Of a stretch of DNA of 64,000 nucleotides, positions 12,917 through 26,100 are shown piece by piece. The notes under the pieces were generated by a model that searched no databases, had not been told where the DNA came from, and was given only the letters and a program-made list of their open reading frames with translations. Source of the stretch: Siphlonurus alternatus (Eukaryota > Arthropoda > Insecta > Ephemeroptera > Siphlonuridae); contig OX463780.1 in NCBI GenBank assembly GCA_949825025.1, forward strand, positions 38,172,979 to 38,236,978. The letters are read 5' to 3'. The position numbers and the translations under genes were made by a program. How positions within the stretch are numbered: position 1 is the stretch's first letter; each line of letters begins with the position of its first letter.

Positions 12917-13911
12917 TTTTTCGCTACGCACAAATTCAGCTTCGTGAAAGTCGTGAAACAGTAGCCACAGTCACACACGATTAAAATGGACTCAAACTAG
13001 CTCAAACTAGACAAGCTGCTCATCCTAAAATTAATGTAAAATGTTAATTATTTATGTCAATCAATGTGATTTCAGTGTTTTGACTAAACACTCTGCGCCC
13101 GTGCTGATAAAAAGGGGGCGTTTCGGCTTTTCTGCGATCTTCAGCTGTCCGATGACGCCGCTGCTGCCGTGCTGCGGCTGCTGACCGGAAATTCAAAAGT
13201 GCGCCAATACTTTTAAAAGGAAGCAAAAAGGTTCAGAGACTCTACCAAATTGGTAGGGTCAAGGTTCCTGTAGGGTCGTCTCTGAATCTTTTTGTTCCAC
13301 CAAAATTCCTTTGAGAACAGGCGCGGATCCAGGGGGGAAGCTGAGGGGGCTGCAGCCCCTCCCGAAATTTTTTTCTGGATCCGCGTGCCCTATATATATA
13401 TTCAGTCTCTGAAAAATATTACATTTATAACAGAGAGACCCTATATATATATAATTATATATATACATATATTGGGTCTCTCTGCATTTATAATAATTGA
13501 ATCATCAGCAGAGAACGATAAATGATAAATCTGATAAATTTTAATATATAAAAAGACTCTTGACAGCTGTCAGCAGGTTATGCAAAGAATATAGCTGTTT
13601 TTATAATAATACAAGCTATAAGGGCAAAGACAAATTCATTTAATATATATTAACATTTTAACTGCAACAAAAAAAAAATAAATAAATAACAAAAATCTAA
13701 ATATAAAAGTTTAATAATTATATTAATTATAAATATTAATTAGGTTTGCATGAACGTAAACCCTGCTCGGTGTGTACTTTGAGCAAGTTTACGAACAAAA
13801 ATCATGACATCATTTGCACTGCACTCCCTGTATACCCCACCTCTGATCTGCTGTAAGAAAGTGGGGGCTGCAATTAAGGTGTACACCGAGCAGTTTATGA
13901 ACAGGCCAAAT
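12917..13911. other. 5' flank of BEN gene and repeats
   Basis: The region upstream of the BEN-domain gene. About 13041-13100 shares a short block (gtcaatcaatgtgatt) with about 20215-20260. At 13318-13389 lies a degraded member of the CAGGCGCGGATCC miniature family. A short palindrome is built on agagaccctatata and tgggtctctct (about 13430-13490). No gene is seen. Confidence 0.55.
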
Positions 13912-15284
13912 TGAAACGGACCCTAACTTCCTCCCCTCGTCGTAACTGATAGATGGACCTCAAGTTGTCTAGGGGGCGAGAGGAGGAGAGCGTGGGTGTG
14001 TTCCCAATCTGGCAATTACTTTACCACTAGCTTAAATTCAACTAAGCGCACTTCTTCTTATTATCTTTATATTATTTTTATATAGGAATGGGTGTATATT
14101 ATAAATTAAAAGATTATAATTTAATCAACAAACACTGACTCTATTTTATTGCATGTAAAACAAATAAACTGGGAAAAATACTCTATTGACAATATTAATA
14201 TTATTATGATTTTATACTGTAGCTTAATTTAATAATTATGATAGAAGACAAATGTGATATAATTAATACTTAATTGATAGGACGTTGAATAATCTTGAAG
14301 TAAATCACGTAGCAGAAACACAATGAAGATCTAAACAGACAGCACCCGATTCTACCAGGTGATTCTGTTGATTACCAGCGGGTGGATAAGCAACAAACGC
14401 CACCTGTAGACAGAACTATGAAATTCACCGAACAAAGGAATGTGAGCCGTCGCGGGACCAGCAGCGTGGCGCCGCAGTGAATCAACCGCAAGGACTGACT
14501 TGACATTTTTGGGCACGAGCTTTTATAACCTCGGTGCCCTCGGTCAGCTGTGTCTATTGTTTACCTGGAATTTTAGTGTTGCCACCTTTTGAGTATTATT
14601 GCTGTTATGTCACTTCCCTAGTTTTGTGGAAAATTCTTCACACTTTCAATAAATCAATATTGACGTTAAATAATAGAAAACATAATAAATTGCATGTGAC
14701 AAATTAGACAATACTATTATGCAGCTTTTTTACATAATTAGGTAAGCAAATTGTATGAATTACGGCTCGTTTTGCGAGCCGGCAATATACGATTTTACAT
14801 TATTTATATTTACAAGAAAAACAACTTTTATGATTAACAGTATACTTCTATGCACACTTGAAATAATTAAATATAAAAATATATTAACTGTTTTACATGA
14901 AACGAAAAATTAACGATGAACTGTTATTTAATATGCACTGGTATGCATAGGAGGGAAGTTTAGTAAATATGAGATTGCACAACAAATATACGTAATAATG
15001 AGCTCATATATCATTTAAAAGAAAGTAAATAAAATTTACTATGGACAGTGCTAATAGGTTTAGTTGGGGAATTTTTACTTTTGTTGTAATAATAAATTAA
15101 AGAAAATATTTTGTTTACGTTCACAATATGTGCATAGATTTGGCGGGAACAGGACAGCTGTTTATTTAATATGGTTGGTACCTCCCAATATTTATTGGGT
15201 GCACCAAAAATTTAAAAGCAAATTGAGAAGGTTATAACTGAAGTAAAACATTATAATTAAAACATAAAAAGTAGGGAAGTTACA
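13912..15284 (-). repeat. 3' LTR (minus-strand element)
   Basis: 1373 bp, matching the other LTR throughout apart from the insertion there. On the minus strand it begins TGTAACTTCCC directly after the purine tract. Confidence 0.92.
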
Positions 15285-15684
15285 TTACCCCCTTTGTAAA
15301 TTTGGAAATACTTTTTTGAAATTTACAACAAAGAGTAACACTCTACTTTTTATGACAACTGAAAAATAAACACAATGAACAATTATCATATTAAACAAAT
15401 TAGATCCAAGCTTGATTTACCATGCTTCTGCCCTTTCTGTAAGTGTTGATTGGGAACATCTTGGACTGCAAGCTGAAGTAATATCCGTAGCCCGTAGCTC
15501 ATTGAACGTTGCAGCCATCATGGCATTTGATGCTTAGGCTGATCTGAAGACTAGGGGAACATTGAAGCCATCTTGGCATGTGATGCTTAGGCTTACTGGT
15601 ACATGAATGGGGTCGGGGCATGATATGGCATAATTTATTTGTTTAGGTAACTGTGGGTGATGATGATGGGGGGAGCTTTGCTTA

Positions 15685-15921
15685 TCACTGAACTAGGACA
15701 GCGCAGTTCGTGAACAGAAGCTCATTGGGGGGAGTTGACTTGTTTTTAAGTCTTCCCTTTTTCTTCTTGGTGAAAAGAGGAGCTGTTGTTTGGTTTCTCC
15801 CCATCACTACTGAAGAATTATCTTTTTGTCGTGGTCGATATTGGGGTGACATGGTTGCTAGTAAATTATAGTCGGGTTCAGATTTTGAAGAGCCACGTTG
15901 CAGTGGGTTGTTGTGCTGCAC
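15685..15921 (-). CDS. Small frame 3' of gag in the retrotransposon
   Basis: A 78-codon frame between the gag stop and the 3' LTR. The predicted peptide is basic (KKKKGRLKNK), with no recognised domain and no zinc knuckle. It may be part of the untranslated tail or a relic; function is unknown. Confidence 0.25.
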   Translation of the reverse strand: MQHNNPLQRGSSKSEPDYNLLATMSPQYRPRQKDNSSVVMGRNQTTAPLFTKKKKGRLKNKSTPPNELLFTNCAVLVQ

Positions 15922-16094
15922 TGGCGGGGTTTTAATAGGTATTGTAAGGTTAGGTATGGCAGGGCATGATGATGAGTTTGCTTCCCTTAACCTTTTCCTT
16001 TGTCTCTTCCAAAATCTTTTTCTTTTTCTGTTGCGTCTTTTTGTCGCACAGCGTTCTTCACCCTCACGCAGACTTTTTGATTGCGTGAGGGTCT

Positions 16095-18276
16095 CTACAC
16101 GTTTTTTGGCTCCTGCTGAGGGGTAATTTGAGGTCGTTGATTATTTGAATCTCGACCCCCTGTCTCCCGCTTTGCAGTAGGTTGACGGGTGTCATCGAGA
16201 GAGGTGGGCGTTGAGGTGCGTGACGCAGGGGATGAGGTTCTTGCTACCTCAATACTTGTACTGTATGGCTCCGCCGAGTAGCTGGCAAAAGGGAGGGTGT
16301 GAGACATTCGTTGTTGCAAAATTAAATCTTGGATGTCGCGTGCATCTCTGGCGAGCTCGTACAAACTATGGTAAGTTCGTCCATGAGTATAGTGATGATA
16401 CCCAGGTAACATTTGGGTTAACACTCGGTGTACTTTCTCAGACTCTGTTACTGGTACATTGAGACGTCTGAAAAATGCTGCGATTACTGTGATGAATTCT
16501 GGGAGCGTCTCTCCAGGGAGTTGAGTTCTTTCGTCGAGTTGTTTCCACAGTAGCTCCTGGTAATTTGGCTCGGCAAATTCACGCATAAATTCGCCTATAA
16601 AAATGTCCCAGTTGTAGAATCCGCCATGCAAATTCCACCAACAATTAGCATCACCCTTTAATGCTGATGGCATCTCAGAGATAAGTATGGCTTGAGGAAC
16701 ATAGGTACTAGAACGAGCGTATAGTTCGAATGCACTGATAAATTCGGGGGGGGGTGAGTTTATCTCTGCGGCCACTATATGTAGGCAACGGTAAGCGGAG
16801 ACTTGGCATTTGCTGTGGCACCTGCCGTGATGTGGGCGCAGGGAATGTTTGGGGGTAGGTTTGGTAAGTAGGGGGTTGAACAACACATGCGGAAATACGC
16901 GGCTGGTAGCCTGATCCCTGCATTTGGTTGTTGAAAGGTGGGGGAGGAATGGCGCCTGACGCTGGCTGAGCCAGCGGGCGTCCTTTTCCTCGTTGGTTAA
17001 ATTGATTAAAATTTGCACCGAACTGATATGTTCCACTTGTTTGAAGAGGTGGCATTATTTTTGACTGAGACTGTACTTGCAGCACTGTTTGATTTAACCC
17101 CCTGGTCTCGACTTCCAATGCAGCTGAGGTTAAATCATATGGTCGCTCAATTAAATTATCACAACGTACTGCTGAAGGAGACCGGAAGGGTTGATGAGAC
17201 AGGGGTTGGAAGGGTGTTAAGGTATTACTGTTACGATACTGTAAGTTCAGGGGTGGGGGGTGGTGATTGTTTTCGGTTGGAGAATTAAATCGATTTGCTT
17301 GTTGTGAAGAAACAGGCGAATAATAATTATTTTGATTGTTATCAGTCGGTGACGCTTTTGTAGTAGTCTTGTATAGTTGACTATGGGGGTGGTTAGGTGG
17401 GTGTTCAGGGTGTCGGGTTAGGTTGTGCCGCTCTTGGCTGGCATAGCCTTGTGTGAGAACTGGTTGAGTATCTTCATGTCTATATGCTAGAGTGAACTCG
17501 GTTTCCACAGTTCCCTCAATAGCATTTCGTGTCTTGAAATATTCTTGACGATAATTATAATTTTCACTGTCACATTGTTCTTCATTCACGGATTGCAAAT
17601 TTAAATTAGCAAATCTGTCGTAAACTCGTTGACTTTGTAGGGGTTGGTAAGCAGCAGGGTTGTTTTGCAGAATGTCGATAGTTGAGGTGGTTGCTTGGTG
17701 TCCTCTCTCTCGATGTATCATTGCGCGATGCATTTCAGTATGCTCGAAGTGTAGGTTGTTCGTCGTGTAATGCGAACTGTCTCCAAATTCAGCTGGGTAA
17801 AGCACATATGGCGTCCTTGCTGATAGGTCACCAAAGTGCGTAGGAATCGCGTCAGGTCCGACATTGCGACCCCTACCGGCCTCCTCACGGGGCGGCCAAC
17901 GGCTCGTTCTCCCACCCCCGCCCGCACGCGGTTGTGAGAAAAGTCCGTGCTCCGCGGAGACTGACTGACCCTCTTGGCTTATCCACAAGCCCCGACTCAT
18001 TTCCGATGAATCGTGATGACACACCCTACTCGGTGGCCTCAGAGGTTGCTCCGCGTGCCGTTGTGGGGCTTGACCCTCCAAATCTTGCCCCCTGGGTACT
18101 TCTTGCTCCCCCGGGAAGGTTGAAGCACCACTCTTTGTCGTCATCGCTGAAGATTTTGTGAAACTCGTCTTGTCGACGCTGGGTCGAAAGTGGGAGGAGG
18201 AATAATGCCAGTATATGATAGCACCGACAAAAACTACCCCCACATCAAAACAATTTCCACTTAACACTGCTTTCAC
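16095..18276 (-). CDS. Retrotransposon Gag-like protein, frame-broken at C9
   Basis: Two overlapping frames: 16708-18276 (522 codons) and 16095 to about 16754 in another frame. The first frame gives a long Gln/Asn/Pro-rich N-terminal region, then LPTYSGRRDKLTPP. The match then continues in the second frame with EFISAFELYARSS, LKGDANCWWNL, FIGEFMREF, LPGETLPEF and AAFFRRL. This is the order of the retrotransposon-Gag capsid domain (also found in Arc-type proteins). The switch falls at a run of nine C on the minus strand (16746-16754); eight would keep one frame. The cause could be a homopolymer mutation, a sequencing error or ribosomal slippage. Start alternatives are ATG at 18276 or a later in-frame ATG. 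The product would assemble particles for element RNA. Confidence 0.8.
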
Positions 18277-18437
18277 TTATTGTGTTCACTTAACTTGGTA
18301 TTGAGAAGATAATCGTACATGAAGTTTCGGCGTAACGCTACTGTACACTCTTTCGAATATAAATGACACGCTCGGGCGAGCAGACCTGCGTGCGAGCACG
18401 ACAAGGTTACCCTAATCCCGGACACGGCCACCAAGGG

Positions 18438-20113
18438 TGAAACGGACCCTAACTTCCTCCCCTCGTCGTAACTGATAGATGGACCTCAAGTTGTCTAGGG
18501 GGCGAGAGGAGGAGAGCGTGGGTGTGTTCCCAATCTGGCAATTACTTTACCACTAGCTTAAATTCAACTAAGCGCACTTCTTCTTATTATCTTTATATTA
18601 TTTTTATATAGGAATGGGTGTATATTATAAATTAAAAGATTATAATTTAATCAACAAACACTGACTCTATTTTATTGCATGTAAAACAAATAAACTGGGA
18701 AAAATACTCTATTGACAATATTAATATTATTATGATTTTATACTGTAGCTTAATTTAATAATTATGATAGAAGACAAATGTGATATAATTAATACTTAAT
18801 TGATAGGACGTTGAATAATCTTGAAGTAAATCACGTAGCAGAAACACAATGAAGATCTAAACAGACAGCACCCGATTCTACCAGGTGATTCTGTTGATTA
18901 CCAGCGGGTGGATAAGCAACAAACGCCACCTGTAGACAGAACTATGAAATTCACCGAACAAAGGAATGTGAGCCGTCGCGGGACCAGCAGCGTGGCGCCG
19001 CAGTGAATCAACCGCAAGGACTGACCATTGAGCTCTATACAAGGCTAGAGGGATAATGCCCTATACTTCTCAATGTTAAAATGTGCGCACGGTCCGGCGG
19101 GAGGAAGTGGGTGGGAGATTGCGCTTTCGTCACACATTCCAACGTATTCTCCTCAGAATTGCCAACTGCAGTGTAACTTTTAATATTTATTTTATAAGGA
19201 AACTTTCTTAGGTTGGTCAACCAGGCATTCGATAGCACCGACCACCACCCACTTTCCTCCCAGACGCCGTGCGCGCCTAAAACAGCTGATTAGCCCTCTA
19301 GCCTTGTATAGAGCTCAATGGGACTGACTTGACATTTTTGGGCACGAGCTTTTATAACCTCGGTGCCCTCGGTCAGCTGTGTCTATTGTTTACCTGGAAT
19401 TTTAGTGTTGCCACCTTTTGAGTATTATTGCTGTTATGTCACTTCCCTAGTTTTGTGGAAAATTCTTCACACTTTCAATAAATCAATATTGACGTTAAAT
19501 AATAGAAAACATAATAAATTGCATGTGACAAATTAGACAATACTATTATGCAGCTTTTTTACATAATTAGGTAAGCAAATTGTATGAATTACGGCTCGTT
19601 TTGCGAGCCGGCAATATACGATTTTACATTATTTATATTTACAAGAAAAACAACTTTTATGATTAACAGTATACTTCTATGCACACTTGAAATAATTAAA
19701 TATAAAAATATATTAACTGTTTTACATGAAACGAAAAATTAACGATGAACTGTTATTTAATATGCACTGGTATGCATAGGAGGGAAGTTTAGTAAATATG
19801 AGATTGCACAACAAATATACGTAATAATGAGCTCATATATCATTTAAAAGAAAGTAAATAAAATTTACTATGGACAGTGCTAATAGGTTTAGTTGGGGAA
19901 TTTTTACTTTTGTTGTAATAATAAATTAAAGAAAATATTTTGTTTACGTTCACAATATGTGCATAGATTTGGCGGGAACAGGACAGCTGTTTATTTAATA
20001 TGGTTGGTACCTCCCAATATTTATTGGGTGCACCAAAAATTTAAAAGCAAATTGAGAAGGTTATAACTGAAGTAAAACATTATAATTAAAACATAAAAAG
20101 TAGGGAAGTTACA
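18438..20113 (-). repeat. 5' LTR carrying a 297-bp insertion
   Basis: 1676 bp. This equals the other LTR (1373 bp) plus a 297-bp element plus a 6-bp duplicated target. It probably drives transcription of the element on the minus strand. Confidence 0.92.
19025..19321. mobile_element. Inverted-repeat element inserted in the LTR
   Basis: 297 bp with a perfect 28-bp terminal inverted repeat starting CCATTGAGCTCTATACAAGG. The empty site survives in the other LTR (near 14490-14500), which shows that GACTGA was duplicated (19019-19024 and 19322-19327). A 6-bp duplication is uncommon; Dada elements (6-7 bp) are one possibility. It is non-coding. Confidence 0.88.
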
Positions 20114-20621
20114 AAATATATAATTATTATATATAGAGCATGACTGAACTAAAAGACGCGCGTTAATTCATCCTCAAAAATCTCAAAATGATGTAAAATA
20201 TATGTTAATTAAAATTAAACATGTCAATCAATGTGATTTTAGTGTTTAGATCAGTCTCGCGCCTGTGTTAATTTATTAAATTCCTTAAATACTAGAATAT
20301 AGAATAATTATGTTATTACTATATTACCTAACGCATAAAATATACATTCAATATAAGCATAAAAAAATTGCATATATATTTTTGTGTATGTGTACAGAAT
20401 ATATTATAAAATAAATGTCGCTTAATTTTAAAAATTTGTAAATAAAAATTGAAGTATATATTGAAATATATTATTTATTATAACCACTAAAGACATTTAT
20501 CAATAGGTGCGAGATTCAAACATATAATAGAAAAAATAGAACTCTCGACTGTCGAAATGCTCCGAGTTGATTAACAGCTAGTTCACACTTTCCGCAGCTC
20601 CGGGAATGTCATCATGGTGTT
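20114..20621. other. 3' flank of aldo-keto reductase gene
   Basis: AT-rich. On the minus strand an AATAAA (20474-20479) lies about 145 bp beyond the reductase stop codon and is a plausible polyadenylation signal. No other gene is seen. Confidence 0.5.
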
Positions 20622-23048
20622 TTAAAACGGAAATTCGGGGTGGTTTTTTATCCTGAAAAAAAAAAAAAAAGAGTGATGCATTATTTTATTAGATACAAAA
20701 AAATTTAAATAAGTCCAGCTTATTGTTTTGGTATATGGTATATATTATAATTATATACATGAATAAAGTTTTTATGTTTCAAATTGCAAACCAGCATGCA
20801 AATATTTATTATAAATTTACATTAAATTGTTTTAAAATGCAAAGAATTATATGAACATAGTCTATCCATTCTGTATAATATGAAGTTTTAGCACTAAAAC
20901 GAAAGACACCAAGCTCCAAGCTCACTTTTAATAACTGCAATGCATGCTCTTGACGATTTTATTTTATGAGGAAATTATATTCGGCAATGTACATCACTCC
21001 TCGCCTCTGAAAAGTTCTCCCTTCTGCAGCCTTGTTAATCACCATGACCCGTAAGTATATAAGTATAACACACGGTATAGTGTATGGTGATTGGTAATTA
21101 AGATAATTTATTGATTAAAATTTGATTTGGGTTTAGGACAATACGTTCCATGCACCCACGTACACGTAATTAATTCAATTAGTTAATTAAAAATTATAAA
21201 TGTTTAAAATATTCAAGTTTTTATATTCTTTTTGTGGATTTTATAGTTTTTATTGAGTCGAAATGTCACCAGACGTAGCGTAGATTGAAACTATGATGAT
21301 GAAGGACACGATCCAACACGATGAATCATGTCCACACTGCTACCAGCGTTGCAAGATAGAGATAACACGGATCAGCTGGCCCAATGCTAAAAAAATCCCA
21401 TTCATGAAAATTATGAAAAAAAAATTTAAAATGTTCTACTCTACATCCCCTATCAGTAACTAAAATATCAGGTACACAAAAACGAGCTAGTTTTCGAGTT
21501 ATTATAATTATAAGTTAACTTTAAAAATTAATAACTCGAAAACTAGCTCGTTTTTGTATACCTGATATTTTAGCTACTGATAGGGGATGAACATTTTAAA
21601 TTTTTTTCATAATTTTCATGAATGGGATTTTTTTTTAACATTAGGTCAGCTGATCCGTGTTATCTCTACCTTAAGACGTACTGCAGAAGAAAACTTTTCA
21701 GAGGCGAGGAGTGTACAAAGGTCGTGCATGCAGTCAAGTGAATTCTAAAACATATGTACCCGTTGAAGAAGGAGAAGTCAACAATGCGGGCGGCAGCTCC
21801 CTGGTCCAGAGCGTCCAGTGCCCGCATGTCCTCTGCACTCAGCTCGAAGTCCAGCATCTGCGTCAAAAGAAAACAGGGAGTTGTTACTTGTAGTCAAAAA
21901 TACTAGAATGTGTTTAGTTATTTAAATTTGTTATAATTTGTAATTAAATAATTTGACTATATACGAAGCAAAAACTAACTATCAAAAACAATAATTATAT
22001 AAATTAAGCCTACAGTTGATGCGTTAAAAATTTGTTGACAACCTTTAAACCGAGACAATCAACGATCATGTGCGTTGTTAAAAATTACTTTGAAAAATAA
22101 ATACAATATGACACCTGAAAGATGAGTATATACCTCGAAGTTCTCCCGCATGCGTGTGGGCGTGACGCTCTTTGGGATGACTGCGATGCCGCGCTGCACC
22201 GTGTGGCGCAGCAGCACCTGGGCGGGGGTGCGGGCCACGCGAGCAGCCACCTCGCGCACCACTGGGTTGGCGAACAGGTCCGGCAGTTCACGGCTGCAAC
22301 AACCGCATGAAATTTTACACAAATGCATACAGATGATCGGAGATCGAGGATCAGATGGATATATCATATAAATAATTATATTTTCTTACACAAGCTTATA
22401 AAATTAACTCGATTGAACTGGTAAATTAATATTATTGATTTAATTAAACCGGTATTTACTGCACGATACAATTATTATTGTGCTTACAATTTTTTATTAT
22501 ATAAATTTTTTTCTTGCGAATGGACTTGCAAAGTATTTGAGTCTGTCCTTTCGACTTAAGGCTTCGTATTGTAATCGTAACTAATCATGACAGTCTGTTT
22601 CACGCACCTGACGCCGATCTGCTGGAATATGCGCACCATGCCGCGCGAGCCAAGCGGAGAGTAGGCGCACATGGAGATGCCGTGCTTGCGACACACCTCA
22701 GCGATCTCTCGCTGCTGGAAGTACACGTGCAGCTCCACCTGGACCACGAACAATTAATATACTAAATAGTACAGTATATTAATTAATACATTTACTAGGA
22801 TCACTAGAGCATTATAACACAATACTGTATAGTTATAATAAATGTTGTATTTAAAAAAAAAAAATGACTCCGTAAATAAGGGGCTTGGTCGTCACGTTTA
22901 ACACTAAAAAAATAAATGGTTCCGGTCCGTACTCAGAAAAATATGGAATAAATGAGAATTGCACAAATTTTCACGCCGTTTTAAATGAACAAATTTTAGA
23001 TTAATTATTTTTAGAGATTTGCAATAGAAATGCAATGCCAGCTAAAAA

Positions 23049-23135
<87 letters not shown>

Positions 23136-26100
23136 GTAAGGTCACCTGCAGGTTTGCGGGCTTGATGGTGGCGTTGGCGACTAAACGCTCGATCTGGCCA
23201 GCATTAAAGTTGGAGATGCCGATCGCCTTGGCACGTCCCGCGGTCACCTGTGCCTCCATCGCCTACATAGAGGGTGTTTATCAGTGACCTGCATGCTATC
23301 CCGCCTGGTGCCCAACAAAGCTTTTTAACCATAAATATTTCATGCGCATAAAGTCAAAGAAGAAAGTCTCCATCAGCGGTAATATTTTTTAAGGTATATT
23401 TTTTTTTATCGCTGATCACCTGCTTAAGCGCATGAATATTAATTTTGTTATCTTATATATATACCACGTAACTATGATTATATTAATAAATTTGTAAGTA
23501 GTGTACATTTGATAAAACTCTTTAAAATAATCAAGATAATATTAATTGAATAAATATAATAAATACAATGTAAGTGATAACATTGATAATGATTTGAAAA
23601 AAAAAAAAGTTGAAATGTTGAACGGGAAATTATATAATATATAACTACTAATGAAATAGGAAATTTTTTACTGTTTATTAATTAATGCTGCAAAGTATAA
23701 TTATATGCCTCGAACAATGTATAATATTGATTAATATAAAATATACAATAAAACAATAACAAATTTATACGTGCATATGTGTACAATTTCCCACTATATA
23801 GGTTAAAATATATTATATATATTGCCAAAAATTAGCTTTCCAGTCTCGCACCTTCCAGATGGCGATATGGTCAGTCGAAGTGTCGATGAGCATATCACCC
23901 TTATCATCACGTGGGTGGATCTCGTCACCCTTCTCCAGGTAGCCAAAGGGCGTGTGGATCAGGTACAGGTCCACGTAGTCGAGCTGCAGGCGCTCCAGTG
24001 AGCGGCCCAGGTACTTCTCCACGCCCTCGGGACGCATGCCGATCTCGGGGAGCTGATAGTAGTCAGAAGACAAATTTTCCAAATTTTGTAATGCTTGAGA
24101 AAACCCATAAAATGGATGACTAAGTGGTTCCCTAAAGTTTCTTCGTCAGGGGCAAGCAACACTTACCTTGGTGACGATGAAGAGGTCCGCCCTGCTGAGC
24201 TTGCCACCGTCAATCCATCGCTTGAGCACACGCCCCACCACTTGCTCGTTCTCGTACACGTAGGCCGTGTCGATGTGGCGGTAGCCCATCTCGAGCGCCG
24301 CGTCCAGCGCCGCGTCCAGCTCGGCCTCCATCGCCTGCACACACACACACGTCAGCTACATTGGAATCGAATGTCGCAGATGACCCTTCTTAGACAATTT
24401 TCATTCAAAAACAAAAAATAAAGCATGGGTTCATTAAGTTGAGAAAAAAAAATGTATCTTATCTGCTGATGTGCTTATGTTTATATTACTCTATATGTAA
24501 ATTAATATACGAGTTACATATATATATTATGCAGAAAAATTAAATTTTTTAGCTACTAAATAAAAATAAATCAATATAATACATTTTTGTCAGTGTAGTA
24601 TAAATATTATATAATAAAATAATAAAAATACTGCTATTATTATATCAAATTCATAAATTAAATAAAAAAATTTCATTTAACATACTTAATTATACTTTTT
24701 ATATACTAAAATCTGAAAATAGTTTAAGTTTTACTATTTTCTGCCATATTATAATATAATCATTGATCCTCCATAATATATTGCATGCATGGGAATTGCT
24801 CATGAACATATCTTGTCATGTCCGTAAGGTGAAAATGTCCTTGAAGTACCTTTGGTATCGCGTTTTTTATATACGTTTTTTTATCATTACTAATAGTTAC
24901 CATGCATTATAATAAGACACTTTTTCTCAAGGTTTAAATTGCTCTGTCTTGCAAATTATAATTTAGCAAACTTTTATAAATTTAAAGTAGAGGTTCGAGA
25001 ATTAATCATGCAAGTTATTAGTACTTTATTTTTATTATTAGTTACATTGAATGACAATACATATATTTCACATCGCATATAATTATTGTGGCCTATCCTT
25101 TTCAGTATTTCAAGTTAATTAATATAATAATTATACTTTGCTATAATTGTCTTCGCTCAATCTATATAAGAGATTGAGCGTGGCGCAATTTATTGACCGG
25201 TTCTCATTAAATCACCGAAGTCAAGCTACGTCGAGCGTGGTTAGCACTTGGATGGATGACCATTTCAAGTAAAAATTATGTTGCCCCCTCCTTGGGTAAA
25301 TTCTTCTCGCTTTCCACCCAGTGCAGTGTTGAACTTGTGTATGGTTCCCCAGGCTTTGGACATCACTTTGGTCCATTGATAAAAAGTAGAGGCCGTGGCC
25401 ATCATCTTTTCGCTTCCCCTACCCATTATCCCGCCGCGAGCTGTAAGCTCTTAGGGGATAGGGGTGTATCGTCCATGTAAAAAAAAAAAGCGAAATTCAA
25501 CTAACATTATGCTTTCCGATTAAAAATAATTATCACATAAAAATTAAAAGATCTATACGAGTCCATAAATTAAAATTTTATTTATTGCGTTGAAGCAGCT
25601 AGAGTGAACATAAAAATTAAACCGGTTTCTTTGTGGCATTGACGAGATTTGAGGATCACTTCAACAATTCTGTTGACTCACTGTAAGTGGAAATACCAAT
25701 TTTAAGCTGAAGCTATATTTAATAATATATATTATATGTTAAAATCAGTTGTAAAAATGATTGTACACTCGTTACATTGCAAAATTTCCTACCTGCAGCC
25801 TTGCTTACCATACCCTGTGTTATTCTTACGGAGCATTATGGTAATTAACAAGGCCGCAAAGTGAAATTTTCCGAGGCGACGACTATATATACATTCATTT
25901 TTATATATTGAAACTGCGCTTCAAAACCGTTTCTTTGCTTTTTCTGATAAAGTCAGGTGTCGCATAAGGTACAAATTAATCTATCCCATTACAACTTCAT
26001 ATGTTAATTAATATATGCCTTCCGTAAGTTAATTAATAATTTTTTTTTACTGACGCAAACTAGGAAAAACAAAATTTTATCACAAATTATATCGTCAATG

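Larger units (their letters stand above)
13912..20113 (-). mobile_element. Gag-only (non-autonomous) LTR retrotransposon
   Basis: Two long direct repeats bound a 3153-bp interior, and a 4-bp duplication AAAT flanks the whole (13908-13911 and 20114-20117). Read on the minus strand, the LTRs begin TGTAACTTCCC and end GTCCGTTTCA (TG..CA). A purine tract (AAAGGGGGTAA) abuts the 3' LTR at about 15285-15297. A TGG-starting primer-binding-site candidate lies just inside the 5' LTR at about 18417-18433. The interior codes only a Gag-like protein; no protease, reverse transcriptase or integrase is visible. It must rely on an autonomous relative for copying. Apart from a later inserted element the LTRs are the same length (1373 bp) and look identical, so the insertion is recent. 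Confidence 0.92.

Noticed and set aside
12650..12931. Start of the BEN-domain protein at 12931
   Set aside because: That position is GTG, not ATG; the first ATG in frame is at 12916, and the exon ends at a donor at 12664 rather than at the stop.
25190..25262. A functional 5S rRNA gene
   Set aside because: Only the inner part matches, with changes, and it is joined to a retroposon body found again at 58695-58868.
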